Assembly: GCA_030041305.1 (NCBI GenBank)
Contig: JASHOC010000228.1
Location: 1 to 64,000 of the forward strand
DNA from: Acidobacteriaceae bacterium
GTDB lineage: Bacteria > Acidobacteriota > Terriglobia > Terriglobales > Acidobacteriaceae
Direction: 5' to 3'
Length of the DNA: 64,000 nt
Below the pieces are notes generated by a model. The model did not search any database, was not told the DNA's origin, and saw only the letters and a program-made list of their open reading frames with translations. The number at the start of each line of letters is the position of its first letter. Within the stretch, counting starts at the first letter, position 1. Shown here in pieces: positions 18,411-26,060 of this stretch. The translations under genes and the position numbers were made by a program.

Positions 18411-18862
18411 AAACCCTCCCAAAAGGCGTCTGGTTGAGTCCTTTACTTGGGCGTACCGTGAAAAGCGATTCCCGATTCGCCCGTAAGTTACTGCAAATAG
18501 GGAAAACGTAGAGGGATGTAGCTTCGGTTCGTTCCCACTGTCGTTTCCCTGCTGCACTTTCAGGTCAAAACATGGCTGGTAATCCGAAAATAGGAAATGC
18601 ACGCCGGGCGCCATTCTGAAAAACACCATCCCTTACCGGCTTCCTCTCTGGAAACAAAAGTGTTATTGACGAACGGCGGGTGTGGTCGGTGCGCTTGGCT
18701 ATGAATTTACGGAGAAATGCGAAGGGAGATTCCAAAACAGGGATGGGCATGTGGATTTTGGGAGAGCAGGGAAGTCGGGCGCGAGGTTTTCAGGCTGCGG
18801 GCTTGAGGGAATCAGGGAACAGGGATTAGGGGACAGGTGCGGGGGTGGGGACAGGACTCGGG
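18411..18862. other. Intergenic leader of the TonB receptor with GGGA-type quasi-repeat
   Basis: No gene seen. It must contain the minus-strand promoter of the receptor starting at 18410; I found no clear -35/-10 pair. From about 18808 to 18858 a run of AGGGAACAGGGATTAGGGGA-type words belongs to the same class of degenerate intergenic repeats found elsewhere here. Confidence 0.5.
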
Positions 18863-18979
18863 TTAAAAGGTGATCCTGGCTACGATTTGGGCGGTGCGGC
18901 CAGGCACCGGATCGCCGTTGTAGTCCACGCCGCCCTCCGTAATGCCCGAATTGCGGAGCGCGAGCACAATCGGGCGAAA
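18863..18979 (-). pseudogene. C-terminal remnant of a TonB-dependent receptor
   Basis: Reading on the minus strand, the last 38 codons before the TAA at 18863 encode a stretch ending GRTAQIVARITF, preceded by YNGDPVP. This matches the C-terminal barrel strand of the neighbouring receptor, which ends NGDPQPGRAVQIAGRIYF. No receptor body precedes it: the frame runs straight into the inverted-repeat element at 18980. It is therefore the 3' tail of a receptor gene whose body is gone. The frame stays open through the element, but that part has no receptor similarity. Recombination between tandem receptor copies, or an insertion followed by deletion, would explain it. Confidence 0.75.
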
Positions 18980-19426
18980 TCTAGAGCCTGTTACGAACTT
19001 TGGGGCGGGCAGCGACGGGAGCCAATTTTTCCCCAGTTCCAGGAGCGAGGAGGGACGCATACCGGGGCCCCCACGGACGTGCTCTTCGTCCGTGGGGTGG
19101 AACACCGGGTGTCTGCTAGCGACGAGCGACCACGAAATCGGGAAAATTGGCCCCGTCCCGAAGGGTTGCGGTGGAAATCCCGGGGTCCCCAGCGACGGCC
19201 TTTGGTCGCTGGGGTGGAAATCCCGGGGTTCCCAGCGACGGCCTTTGGTCGCTGGGGTGGAAATCCGGCCATACTTCGTTCTCGCCCTTGACGGTGGACC
19301 CGCCACAGCCTGCGGGCTCGGCTTCGTCTCCACCCCACGGACAAAGACCCATCCGTGGGGACCCCGGTTCTGGCCGAATTTTCGCTCGCAACGCTGTCTG
19401 CCCCAAAGTTCATAACAGGCTCTAGA
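18980..19426. mobile_element. 447-bp MITE-like element with about 27-bp terminal inverted repeats
   Basis: The left end (18980-19006, beginning TCTAGAGCCTGTTACGAACT) is inverted at the right end (19400-19426) with one mismatch in 27; weaker pairing continues inward. Both ends have CTAG (18981-18984 and 19422-19425), which could be a 4-bp target duplication with the element proper being 18985-19421. AGCCTGTT-type ends and CTAG targets recall the IS5 family, but this is only a suggestion. There is no transposase; the interior consists of hairpins (19069-19097, 19187-19214, about 19230-19257, 19333-19360) and a 43-bp tandem repeat. Long Pro/Arg-rich frames across it are artefacts of the repeats. 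The right end supplies the TAG stop of the receptor gene at 19422. Confidence 0.75.
19171..19260. repeat. 43-bp tandem repeat inside the MITE-like element
   Basis: The word GTGGAAATCC starts at 19171, 19214 and 19257, a period of exactly 43 bases. Each full unit contains a hairpin, CCAGCGAC-GGCCTTTG-GTCGCTGG. The two complete copies differ by about one base, so the duplication is recent or kept uniform. Confidence 0.85.
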
Positions 19427-22400
19427 AATAGATGCGGCCGGCGATCTGCACGGCGCGGCCGGGCTGCGGGTCGCCATTTGTTAAGCCGGTCACCTGGCCG
19501 GGCTCTACCACCGACGTAATGGCGCCAAATTCGGAACCATCGCTCAGGTTGCCGTTCGGCGGCGCGAAGTTCGGGTGGTTGAAGACGTTGTAAGCTTCCA
19601 GCCGGAGCTGAATGTAGCGCGGAGTGTCGGCCCGGCCCAGCGGGAAATTCTTGTAGAGGCTCATGTCGGTGTAGTCGAATCCCGGGCCGCGCATGAAGCC
19701 GCGTTTGACGTTGCCGAAGGTTCCCAGCGGTTCGGGAGAGAAGTACGACGGGTTGAACCAGTCGTGCTGGCTCGACGAGCGCGGGTTCAGCAGCGGTATG
19801 TGGAAGCTGGAGGTTTGGGGCGTATCCGGGCAGGAATAAAAATTGTAGGGTGAGTCGCAATAGAGGGAATCGTTAGTGCCGGTTTCACCGATGGAGAGGG
19901 GGTTGCCCGACTGCAGAGCGGTGATTCCGGTAATGTTCCAGCCGCCCAGCGCCTCGTTCACAAAGCGATTCTGTCTCATGTCGCGGAGGAGCGGGACCGC
20001 ATAGCCGTAGCCGGCGGAGAAGCGCTGGCGCGCATCGTATTCCGAGTTCCCGTAGCTGAGATACTGGAAACCCGGGACCCAGTTGGTCCCGGTGATATCG
20101 TAGCTGTTGCCGAAGCCCGCGCTCTCGAGGCCAGAGCCGTTGTCGAGGGCATGGCTCCAGGTGTAAGCGAGGTCGTAGTAGAGGCCGTGGGTGATGTTCT
20201 TCTTCAGGCTCACCTCCAACGCGTTGTAGTTGGAGGCGCCGTCGGTGTGTATGCGGCCTACGGAAAGGAAATTGCCGGTGGTGTCGATGTACCACGATGG
20301 ATCCGACACGGGATTGACGGCGGCTGGACCGCCCGAGCAAGCGCCCGATGTGGTGCTCGCGGTGCAGGCTGCGACGGCGGCCGCGTGGCCCGACGGCGTG
20401 ATCTGGTCGGCCTCGTAGGCCCGCACCAGTTTGCGGCCCAGCGACCCCACATACGCGATCGTCAGCACCTGGTCGCTCGGAATCTGGCGCTGCACGTTCA
20501 GATTGAAGTTATACGCGTAAGGAACGTCGTAGTTGGAAGCAATGGTGCTGAATTCGTACGGAATGTACGATGCAAACTGAGCCGCGGTAATCATACTCGC
20601 CGTCGCTGGGGTGGGGAAGGTGTAAGGGAAGGGGCTCGTCACCGTACCGTTTCCGGCGACGTCGACATACGGATCGGCGAAGCTGGGGCTGAGGCCGGGA
20701 ACACTGCTGGCGCCGTAGCTGCTGGTGCCGAACGGGGGATCTTCCAGGTTCTGTCCCGTTCCTTCTTCCGAGTCGCGGTTGAAATAGACGCCGAAGCCTC
20801 CGCGGATCGAGAACATATGCGATCCCGGTGCGCCAAACAGCGCGGAGGGGCCATTGCCGGGCGACCAGGCGAAGCCCACGCGCGGGGCGAAGTGGTCGTA
20901 TTTTGTGGTGGCGCCGCCCTGGTTGTTGCAGCCCGGGTCGCCGGGATACAGGTTGCTGGTTGAAGCATTGGGGAAGACTTTGGACTGCGCGCCGGGCACC
21001 CAGCAGATAATCCCTAAGCCGCCGTACTGCAGGTTTTCAAAGGGGCTCATGATCTCGTAGCCGGAGCCGTAATTCAGGGTCAGCGCGCTGGTCGCTTTCC
21101 AACTGTCCTGCGCGTAACCGTAAAAGTCCCACGAGAGGGCGTCGACATAGGCGCCCGATCCCTGAACGAAGCTGTCGGGAACGCCCAGCAGGTAGTCGAG
21201 CAGCGGATCGCCGGAGGAATAGATCCCCACCCCGCCGAAGCTGAAATCCCCGTTGTTTTCCGCGTAGTAGGGATTATCGACGGTGAAACGCTCCACTTCC
21301 GCGCCGAACATCAGGGTGTGGTTGCCCACGATCTTGGTGAGGTTGTCGGCGTAATCCTCGTTGATGTCCAGGCGCGGCTGGGGGCCATAGGGGGTGAACC
21401 CCAGAGTGAAGTATCCCGCCACCGGAACGTAAGGCATGGAGGCCCCGGCGGGAAACTGGGGGCTAATTCCGGTGAACCCATACGAAGAAGGCTGCGTGAC
21501 CGTTTCCGGCTCGACGGAGGCGAAATTGAAGTGGTAATAGCCGGCGCGCAGTTGGTTCAGCGTGCTGGAGTTGAAGGTGTGCGTCCACGAAGCGCTGAAG
21601 ATTTTGAAGTGCCGGGCATCGGTTTCGGGCCATCCGGGCAGAGTGGCATTGTAGGGAACAAACGCCAACGCTTCGGTAGTCGGCTGCGACTCGAAGATGC
21701 TGGAGGCCCACATCGAGTCGCTCGACGAAAGGTGATAGTCGATGCGGATGATGCCCTGGTCGCTGCCCTCCGTGTTCAGGGCATTGAAGTTGTAGTACGT
21801 GCCGCCGGGAGGGGCGGTGGTGTCGTAGTTCGGCGCGGGTACGTATTTGCTGAGCAGGCTGGAAGAGATCGGGTTGAAGTCGGAAGTGGGCAATTCCACC
21901 GAGCCTGTGGGGAAGCAGACATTCCATGCCTCGCCCTTGGGGCAGGTGGTCCCGCTCGGTCCGGTCATCGCGAGGGGGATCGGATTGGAGCTCAGAGTCT
22001 GGTCTGTTCCACCGCCGCCCGTGCTGGTGTTAATGTTGGCGTCTTCGGTCAGGTTGGCGATGCCGGTGGTGGTTCCCAGTTGCGAGGCCGTGGGAACGTT
22101 GGTGAGTGTAGCGGTGGCGGTGCGGTTGCGGATTCCCTGATAGGCGAGGAAGAAGAACAGCTTGTTGCGCACGATGGGCCCGCCGAGCGTGCCGCCGAAG
22201 ACGTTTTGGTGATAGACCGGCCGCTCGCCCGGCGCCGCGAAGTAGCCGCCGAGGTTCATAAACGTATCGCGATAGAACTCGAAGCCGTCGCCGTGGAACT
22301 GGTTGGCGCCGCTCTTCAGGACTTCGTTGACAATGGCCCCAGAGTTGCGGCTGTACTGCGGGTTCTGGGTGCTGGTCACGAACGTCACTTCTGTCAGCGC

Positions 22401-23048
22401 ATCGGGATTCACAACCAGGCCCGACGTTTCCAACACCGTGTCGTTGATGTCCGTGCCGTCGATCAGGTAGCTGTTGTCCTGGGTCTGCGATCCGTTGGCG
22501 GAGAAGTTGCCGAAGCGGTCGGAAGATTCCACGGTGCCGGGCGTGAGCTTTTGCAGAATATCGGCGTCGAGGCCCAGCATCGGCATGGCTTCGATCTGCG
22601 AACCGGTCAGGGTGGTCTGTAGCTGCGTGTTCGCGGTTTGCACCTGCGAGGCCGATGCGTTCACCGTGACTGTCTGCAGAGCGGCGCCGACGACCATTTT
22701 GGCGTTCACCTCGACATTGGCGTTGACGGTCAGCATGACGCCGTTCGAGGCGAACTCTTCGAAGTTCGGCGCTTGCACGGTAACGGTGTAGGGACCGCCG
22801 ATTTGGAGGGACGGAAAGGTATAATATCCGCTCGTGTTCGTGGTCGTAACGGTTGAAATGCCGGTGGCGGTGTCGGTCGCCGTAACTTTGGCGTTGGGGA
22901 TGACGGCTCCCGATTCGTCGGTGACGGCGCCGTGGATGGCGGCGGTAGTCACTTGCGCCGAGGCGTCTGGAGCGTGGACGAACGCCAGAAGACCGGCGGC
23001 GAGTAAGGATCCAACGAAGAGAGTTGTTTGCAGACGGGCCAGTTGCAT
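19422..23048 (-). CDS. TonB-dependent receptor, Oar-like, with carboxypeptidase-regulatory domain
   Basis: A 1,208-residue receptor. The ATG at 23048 follows GGAGGAATGCG and opens a signal peptide (TTLFVGSLLAAGLLAF to DASAQ). The regulatory-like domain (TTAAIHGAVTDESGAVIPNA) spans about 33-115, the plug about 125-260 (QIEAMPMLGLDADILQKL, GAIVNEVLKSGANQFHGD) and the barrel runs to the terminal GRIYF. It is the same family as the receptors at 14670-18410 and 26061-29714 but clearly diverged in the barrel. The stop codon TAG lies in the CTAG at the right edge of the inverted-repeat element, so insertion occurred exactly at the gene's end, apparently without loss of coding sequence. It diverges from rlmH. 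Confidence 0.93.
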   Translation of the reverse strand: MQLARLQTTLFVGSLLAAGLLAFVHAPDASAQVTTAAIHGAVTDESGAVIPNAKVTATDTATGISTVTTTNTSGYYTFPSLQIGGPYTVTVQAPNFEEFASNGVMLTVNANVEVNAKMVVGAALQTVTVNASASQVQTANTQLQTTLTGSQIEAMPMLGLDADILQKLTPGTVESSDRFGNFSANGSQTQDNSYLIDGTDINDTVLETSGLVVNPDALTEVTFVTSTQNPQYSRNSGAIVNEVLKSGANQFHGDGFEFYRDTFMNLGGYFAAPGERPVYHQNVFGGTLGGPIVRNKLFFFLAYQGIRNRTATATLTNVPTASQLGTTTGIANLTEDANINTSTGGGGTDQTLSSNPIPLAMTGPSGTTCPKGEAWNVCFPTGSVELPTSDFNPISSSLLSKYVPAPNYDTTAPPGGTYYNFNALNTEGSDQGIIRIDYHLSSSDSMWASSIFESQPTTEALAFVPYNATLPGWPETDARHFKIFSASWTHTFNSSTLNQLRAGYYHFNFASVEPETVTQPSSYGFTGISPQFPAGASMPYVPVAGYFTLGFTPYGPQPRLDINEDYADNLTKIVGNHTLMFGAEVERFTVDNPYYAENNGDFSFGGVGIYSSGDPLLDYLLGVPDSFVQGSGAYVDALSWDFYGYAQDSWKATSALTLNYGSGYEIMSPFENLQYGGLGIICWVPGAQSKVFPNASTSNLYPGDPGCNNQGGATTKYDHFAPRVGFAWSPGNGPSALFGAPGSHMFSIRGGFGVYFNRDSEEGTGQNLEDPPFGTSSYGASSVPGLSPSFADPYVDVAGNGTVTSPFPYTFPTPATASMITAAQFASYIPYEFSTIASNYDVPYAYNFNLNVQRQIPSDQVLTIAYVGSLGRKLVRAYEADQITPSGHAAAVAACTASTTSGACSGGPAAVNPVSDPSWYIDTTGNFLSVGRIHTDGASNYNALEVSLKKNITHGLYYDLAYTWSHALDNGSGLESAGFGNSYDITGTNWVPGFQYLSYGNSEYDARQRFSAGYGYAVPLLRDMRQNRFVNEALGGWNITGITALQSGNPLSIGETGTNDSLYCDSPYNFYSCPDTPQTSSFHIPLLNPRSSSQHDWFNPSYFSPEPLGTFGNVKRGFMRGPGFDYTDMSLYKNFPLGRADTPRYIQLRLEAYNVFNHPNFAPPNGNLSDGSEFGAITSVVEPGQVTGLTNGDPQPGRAVQIAGRIYF

Positions 23049-23414
23049 CGCATTCCTCCACAGCGCGCGGACACGAAGAGAGCGATGGGCGATCTTCGCG
23101 ACCCGCGTATTTGCTTCGGCATCTCGGAGGCTACGCGAAGCTCGGTCCGCAAGCGAGATGCAGAAGACAGAGAGAGCCTTCCCGGAAAGGCCGGGAAGCT
23201 CTTCTTCCACGAACAGGCCGACGTGCGGATTGCTGAGCAATGCTCTAGTGAGGGGAATCAGGCAATGCTGTCGAAATTAGGACTCATTGAAAAAGCGGGC
23301 ATAAGTCCCACCGCTGAAATCGATGCTCGCGACCCGGCATGGGATGTCTTGAGAGGCTGTCAGGTAGATACCCTACAAGCCGCAAGAGACGCGGTTTGCG
23401 ATATTCTCCCGATC
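23049..23414. other. Divergent intergenic region between receptor and rlmH
   Basis: This gap holds the promoters of two divergent genes. The rlmH frame is open upstream to an ATG at 23265 preceded by GAGGGG, which would add 50 residues (starting MLSKLGLIEKAG) not typical of RlmH. That extension is either a genuine N-terminal addition or a fortuitous open frame; I leave it out of the CDS. Confidence 0.4.
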
Positions 23415-23864
23415 ATGCAAATCACTCTTGCGCAGATCGGCGCCCGCGCGGCGGCGAAGGACGAATGCGATCCGCTGGTGCGGAAGTATCTCGAGCGCTG
23501 TGGCGCGTTTGCACGGCTGCGCACACAAGACTTCAAGAGCGAAGAGGCGCTGCTCGAGTGGCTGGCTCGGCTGGCGGGACGGACACCCGTGACCGCGGTG
23601 CTGCTGGATAGCCGCGGACGCGCGATGAGTTCGGAGACATTCGCGGAATGGCTCCGGGTGCGGCGCGATGAAGGCGCGCAGCACCTGGTGTTTGCCGTGG
23701 GACCGGCCGATGGATGGTCCGAAGAGGCGCGAGCGCGAGCCACGTTGCTGCTTTCGCTGGGGCCCATGACGTTGGCTCACTCGCTGGCGCGTTTGGTGAT
23801 GGCGGAGCAGATCTATAGGGCATTTACAATTCTCGCTGGACATCCGTATCACGGGGGACACTGA
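23415..23864 (+). CDS. rlmH: 23S rRNA pseudouridine1915-N3-methyltransferase RlmH
   Basis: RlmH is the SPOUT-class methyltransferase that uses S-adenosylmethionine to methylate pseudouridine 1915 in helix 69 of 23S rRNA in assembled ribosomes. From the ATG at 23415 the 149-residue product has the usual RlmH length. Visible landmarks are TAVLLDSRGRAMSSETFA, the SAM-pocket glycine region LVFAVGPADGW, LLSLGPMTLAHSLARLVMAEQIYRA (described in two parts in the family as SLxxMTxxHxLxRxxLxEQxYRA) and the C-terminal GHPYHGGH replacing the common NHPYHRE. The start lacks a strong Shine-Dalgarno; an in-frame ATG at 23265 with a better one would add 50 unfamiliar residues. Next downstream is cobO. Confidence 0.9.
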   Translation: MQITLAQIGARAAAKDECDPLVRKYLERCGAFARLRTQDFKSEEALLEWLARLAGRTPVTAVLLDSRGRAMSSETFAEWLRVRRDEGAQHLVFAVGPADGWSEEARARATLLLSLGPMTLAHSLARLVMAEQIYRAFTILAGHPYHGGH

Positions 23865-23869
23865 GCGGC

Positions 23870-24000
23870 GAGTTCACAGTTCATAGTTCTCAGCTCTTAG
23901 TTCGCGAGCCCCTCGCTTTTTTGCACGACGTGCAATTTATGGGGAAGTAGCCGGAGATTGGCCCGTAAACTGTGAACTGCGAACTATGAACTCTGAACTG
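23870..24000. repeat. Quasi-inverted AGTTCATAGTTC / GAACTATGAACT repeat pair
   Basis: About 23870-23903 consists of AGTTCACAGTTCATAGTTC-like words, and about 23966-24000 of GTGAACTGCGAACTATGAAC-like words: imperfect inverted copies around a 60-base spacer. The right arm contains the annotated start of cobO. Confidence 0.7.
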
Positions 24001-24531
24001 TCCTCCAGGCGCGGACTCCTGTTGATCAACACCGGCCCGGGCAAAGGCAAGACGACCGCGGCGCTGGGGACGGCCCTGCGCGCCGTGGGCAACGGCATGA
24101 AGGTGCTGATGCTGCAGTTCCTCAAAGGCTCATGGCATTACGGCGAACTGGACGCCGTCGAGGCGTTCGGCCCCAACTTTGTGCTCAAGCAGATGGGGCG
24201 AGGCTTTGTGAAGGTGGGCGGAGCGGAAACGGATCCGGAAGACATTCGCTTGGTGGAAGCGGCGTGGGCTGAGGCGCGCGAGGCGATCTCGTCGGGCGCA
24301 TGGGACATGGTGGTGCTGGACGAGATCAACTACGCTATCAGCTACAAAATGCTCGATGCCGGCGTGGTGGCTGAGACGCTGCGCAACCGGCCGGAGATGG
24401 TGCACGTGATTCTCACCGGGCGCAACGCTCATCCGCTGCTGGTGGAAATGGCCGATACCGTAACCGAGATGCGCGAAGTGAAACACGCCTACCAGAAAGG
24501 CGTGTTGGCGCAGCGCGGCATAGAATATTGA
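23986..24531 (+). CDS. cobO: Cob(I)yrinic acid a,c-diamide adenosyltransferase
   Basis: This CobO/BtuR-type enzyme transfers the 5'-deoxyadenosyl group of ATP to cob(I)alamin or its precursors, making adenosylcobalamin. The 181-residue product has the P-loop GPGKGKTT at residues 17-24, MLQFLKGSWHYGEL, the acidic motif DMVVLDEINYAI and the C-terminal EVKHAYQKGVLAQRGIEY, which is characteristic of the family. The first few codons (MNSELSS) lie in an intergenic repeat, so the true start may be slightly different; the conserved part begins at about residue 10. No other cobalamin genes are near, which fits use of salvaged corrinoid. The stop overlaps the TTG start of the cupin gene. Confidence 0.93.
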   Translation: MNSELSSRRGLLLINTGPGKGKTTAALGTALRAVGNGMKVLMLQFLKGSWHYGELDAVEAFGPNFVLKQMGRGFVKVGGAETDPEDIRLVEAAWAEAREAISSGAWDMVVLDEINYAISYKMLDAGVVAETLRNRPEMVHVILTGRNAHPLLVEMADTVTEMREVKHAYQKGVLAQRGIEY

Positions 24532-24986
24532 AACGAACCGGATCGGGCGGCCGCTCGTTTGAGGTCGCGCCGGAAGAGGCCGGTGAGGAGGATCAAGCCG
24601 TGGAGGACAAGGCCGTGGACGAGGAAACCGCGCCAGTTACAAGCCTGCATCGTTGGGCCGACATTGAGCCCGAGCAGATGAATCCGCTGACCACGCGGCA
24701 ATATATTGTGGGCACCAATACGATGCTGGCCCGCATCGGGATCAAAAAGGGTGGACGGGTGGCCCGGCACCAGCATGTTCACGAGCAGATCAGCCACGTG
24801 GTCGAGGGAGCGTTGCTGTTCCGGATGGATGGAGAAGAGAAGACGGTGCGTGCTGGAGAAATTCTCTGCATTCCCCCGCACGCGCCGCATGAGGTGATCG
24901 CGCTCGAAGATTCGGTGGCGCTGGACATCTTCAATCCGCCGCGTCAGGACTGGATCAACGGTGACGACGCGTACTTGAGGGAATAG
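24528..24986 (+). CDS. Cupin-domain protein
   Basis: A 152-residue protein with one cupin barrel in the second half: ARHQHVHEQISHVVEGALLF carries the metal-ligand set H-x-H-x3-E-x6 (His83-type His residues and Glu), followed by the second motif PPHAPHEVIALED with another His. The first 45 residues are acidic and low in complexity. The TTG start at 24528 overlaps the cobO stop (TTGA), indicating coupling. Small cupins of this kind bind a metal and may be dioxygenases, isomerases or sensors; sequence alone does not decide. A shorter start within the acidic N-terminus is possible. Confidence 0.78.
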   Translation: MKRTGSGGRSFEVAPEEAGEEDQAVEDKAVDEETAPVTSLHRWADIEPEQMNPLTTRQYIVGTNTMLARIGIKKGGRVARHQHVHEQISHVVEGALLFRMDGEEKTVRAGEILCIPPHAPHEVIALEDSVALDIFNPPRQDWINGDDAYLRE

Positions 24987-24991
24987 CGGTC

Positions 24992-25024
24992 GGGGACTAA
25001 GGGATTGAGGGACTAAGGGACTCG
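24992..25024. repeat. Degenerate GGGACTAAGGGATT quasi-tandem repeat
   Basis: Four variants of GGGACTAA/GGGATTGA in tandem, 7-9 bases apart, in the gap between the cupin and accD. Reverse complement of the class seen at 985-1023. Confidence 0.7.
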
Positions 25025-25132
25025 AGAAAGGCGCGGGGCGCAATTCGGTGTCCGCGGTCGACGGTTCTCCATTGTCGGGCCTCAATCCACGATCTCGAAA
25101 TACGCGCCAGAGTTGGGGCTGGCCGATTTACA

Positions 25133-26032
25133 ATGGGCTTCGGGATGACCTGGTTCAAGCGCGAGAACGGCGATTACGCGGCCACGGCAACGGCGCCGGC
25201 CGGCGGACCCGACGGCGAGAACGGCGCCGACGCGGGTGAACGCACGGTGCGCACCGAAGGCCTGTGGATCAAGTGCATTGGTTGCCGGCAGACGATTTGG
25301 AAGGCCGATCTGGAGGCCAACCTGAACGTATGCCCGAAGTGCCAGCACCACTTCAAGCTGAGCGCGCGTAAGCGTATCGAGATGCTGCTGGAGCCGGGCT
25401 TTGAGCTGGTGGACACCGGTTTGCGCTCCACCGATCCTTTGAACTTCACCGACGTGAAACCCTACAAACAGCGACTCGTCAAAGCCCGCGAGGAGACGGG
25501 GCTGTCCGACGCGATTTTGAGCGCTACGGGCCGGCTGGGACCGCATAGCGTGGTGATGAGCGCCATGGAGTACGGGTTTATCGGCGGTTCGATGGGCGCG
25601 GTAGTGGGGGAGACGATTGCGCGGGCCGTGGATCGGGCGCGCACGCAGCGGAAGCCCTTGATCGTGGTGGCGGCGTCGGGCGGCGCGCGCATGATGGAGG
25701 GCGTGGTGAGCCTGATGCAGATGGCGAAGATCGCCACGGCGTTGGCGCAACTCGATGACGCCCGGGTTCCCTACATCAGCGTGCTCACCGATCCCACCAC
25801 GGGCGGCGTCACGGCGAGCTTCGCCATGCTCGGCGATCTGAATATTGCCGAGCCGGGGGCGCTGATCGGCTTTGCCGGGCCGCGCGTGATCGAGCAGACC
25901 ATCCGCCAGAAATTGCCCGAGGGCTTCCAGCGGTCGGAGTTTCTGCTGGAAAAGGGATTTCTGGACGCGGTGGCGCCGCGGAGAGACTTGAAACCTTATC
26001 TGATCAGGGCGCTGGAATTCATGCGGGCGTAA
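25133..26032 (+). CDS. accD: Acetyl-CoA carboxylase carboxyltransferase subunit beta
   Basis: AccD, with AccA, transfers carboxyl from carboxybiotin to acetyl-CoA to give malonyl-CoA, the committed step of fatty-acid synthesis. The 299-residue product has the N-terminal four-cysteine zinc finger (CIGC at about 49-52 and CPKC at about 68-71), then the crotonase-fold carboxyltransferase domain with MGAVVGETIARAVDRA, IVVAASGGARMMEG, LTDPTTGGVTASFA and IGFAGPRVIEQTIRQ. The start is ATG 25133 or 25145 (both short N-terminal variants before KREN). It is convergent with the receptor at 26061-29714; accA is not in the window. Confidence 0.96.
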   Translation: MGFGMTWFKRENGDYAATATAPAGGPDGENGADAGERTVRTEGLWIKCIGCRQTIWKADLEANLNVCPKCQHHFKLSARKRIEMLLEPGFELVDTGLRSTDPLNFTDVKPYKQRLVKAREETGLSDAILSATGRLGPHSVVMSAMEYGFIGGSMGAVVGETIARAVDRARTQRKPLIVVAASGGARMMEGVVSLMQMAKIATALAQLDDARVPYISVLTDPTTGGVTASFAMLGDLNIAEPGALIGFAGPRVIEQTIRQKLPEGFQRSEFLLEKGFLDAVAPRRDLKPYLIRALEFMRA

Positions 26033-26060
26033 GGCTTTGCGATTCCCGTCCTTCGGACTG

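Noticed and set aside
19171-19260. CRISPR array
   Set aside because: The repeats are directly tandem without spacers and only two to three copies; there are no cas genes in the window.
18863-19477. Pro/Arg-rich frames running through the inverted-repeat element
   Set aside because: Generated by the hairpin and 43-bp repeats (PSDQRP and PATKGR words); only the last 38 codons at 18863-18979 resemble a protein family.
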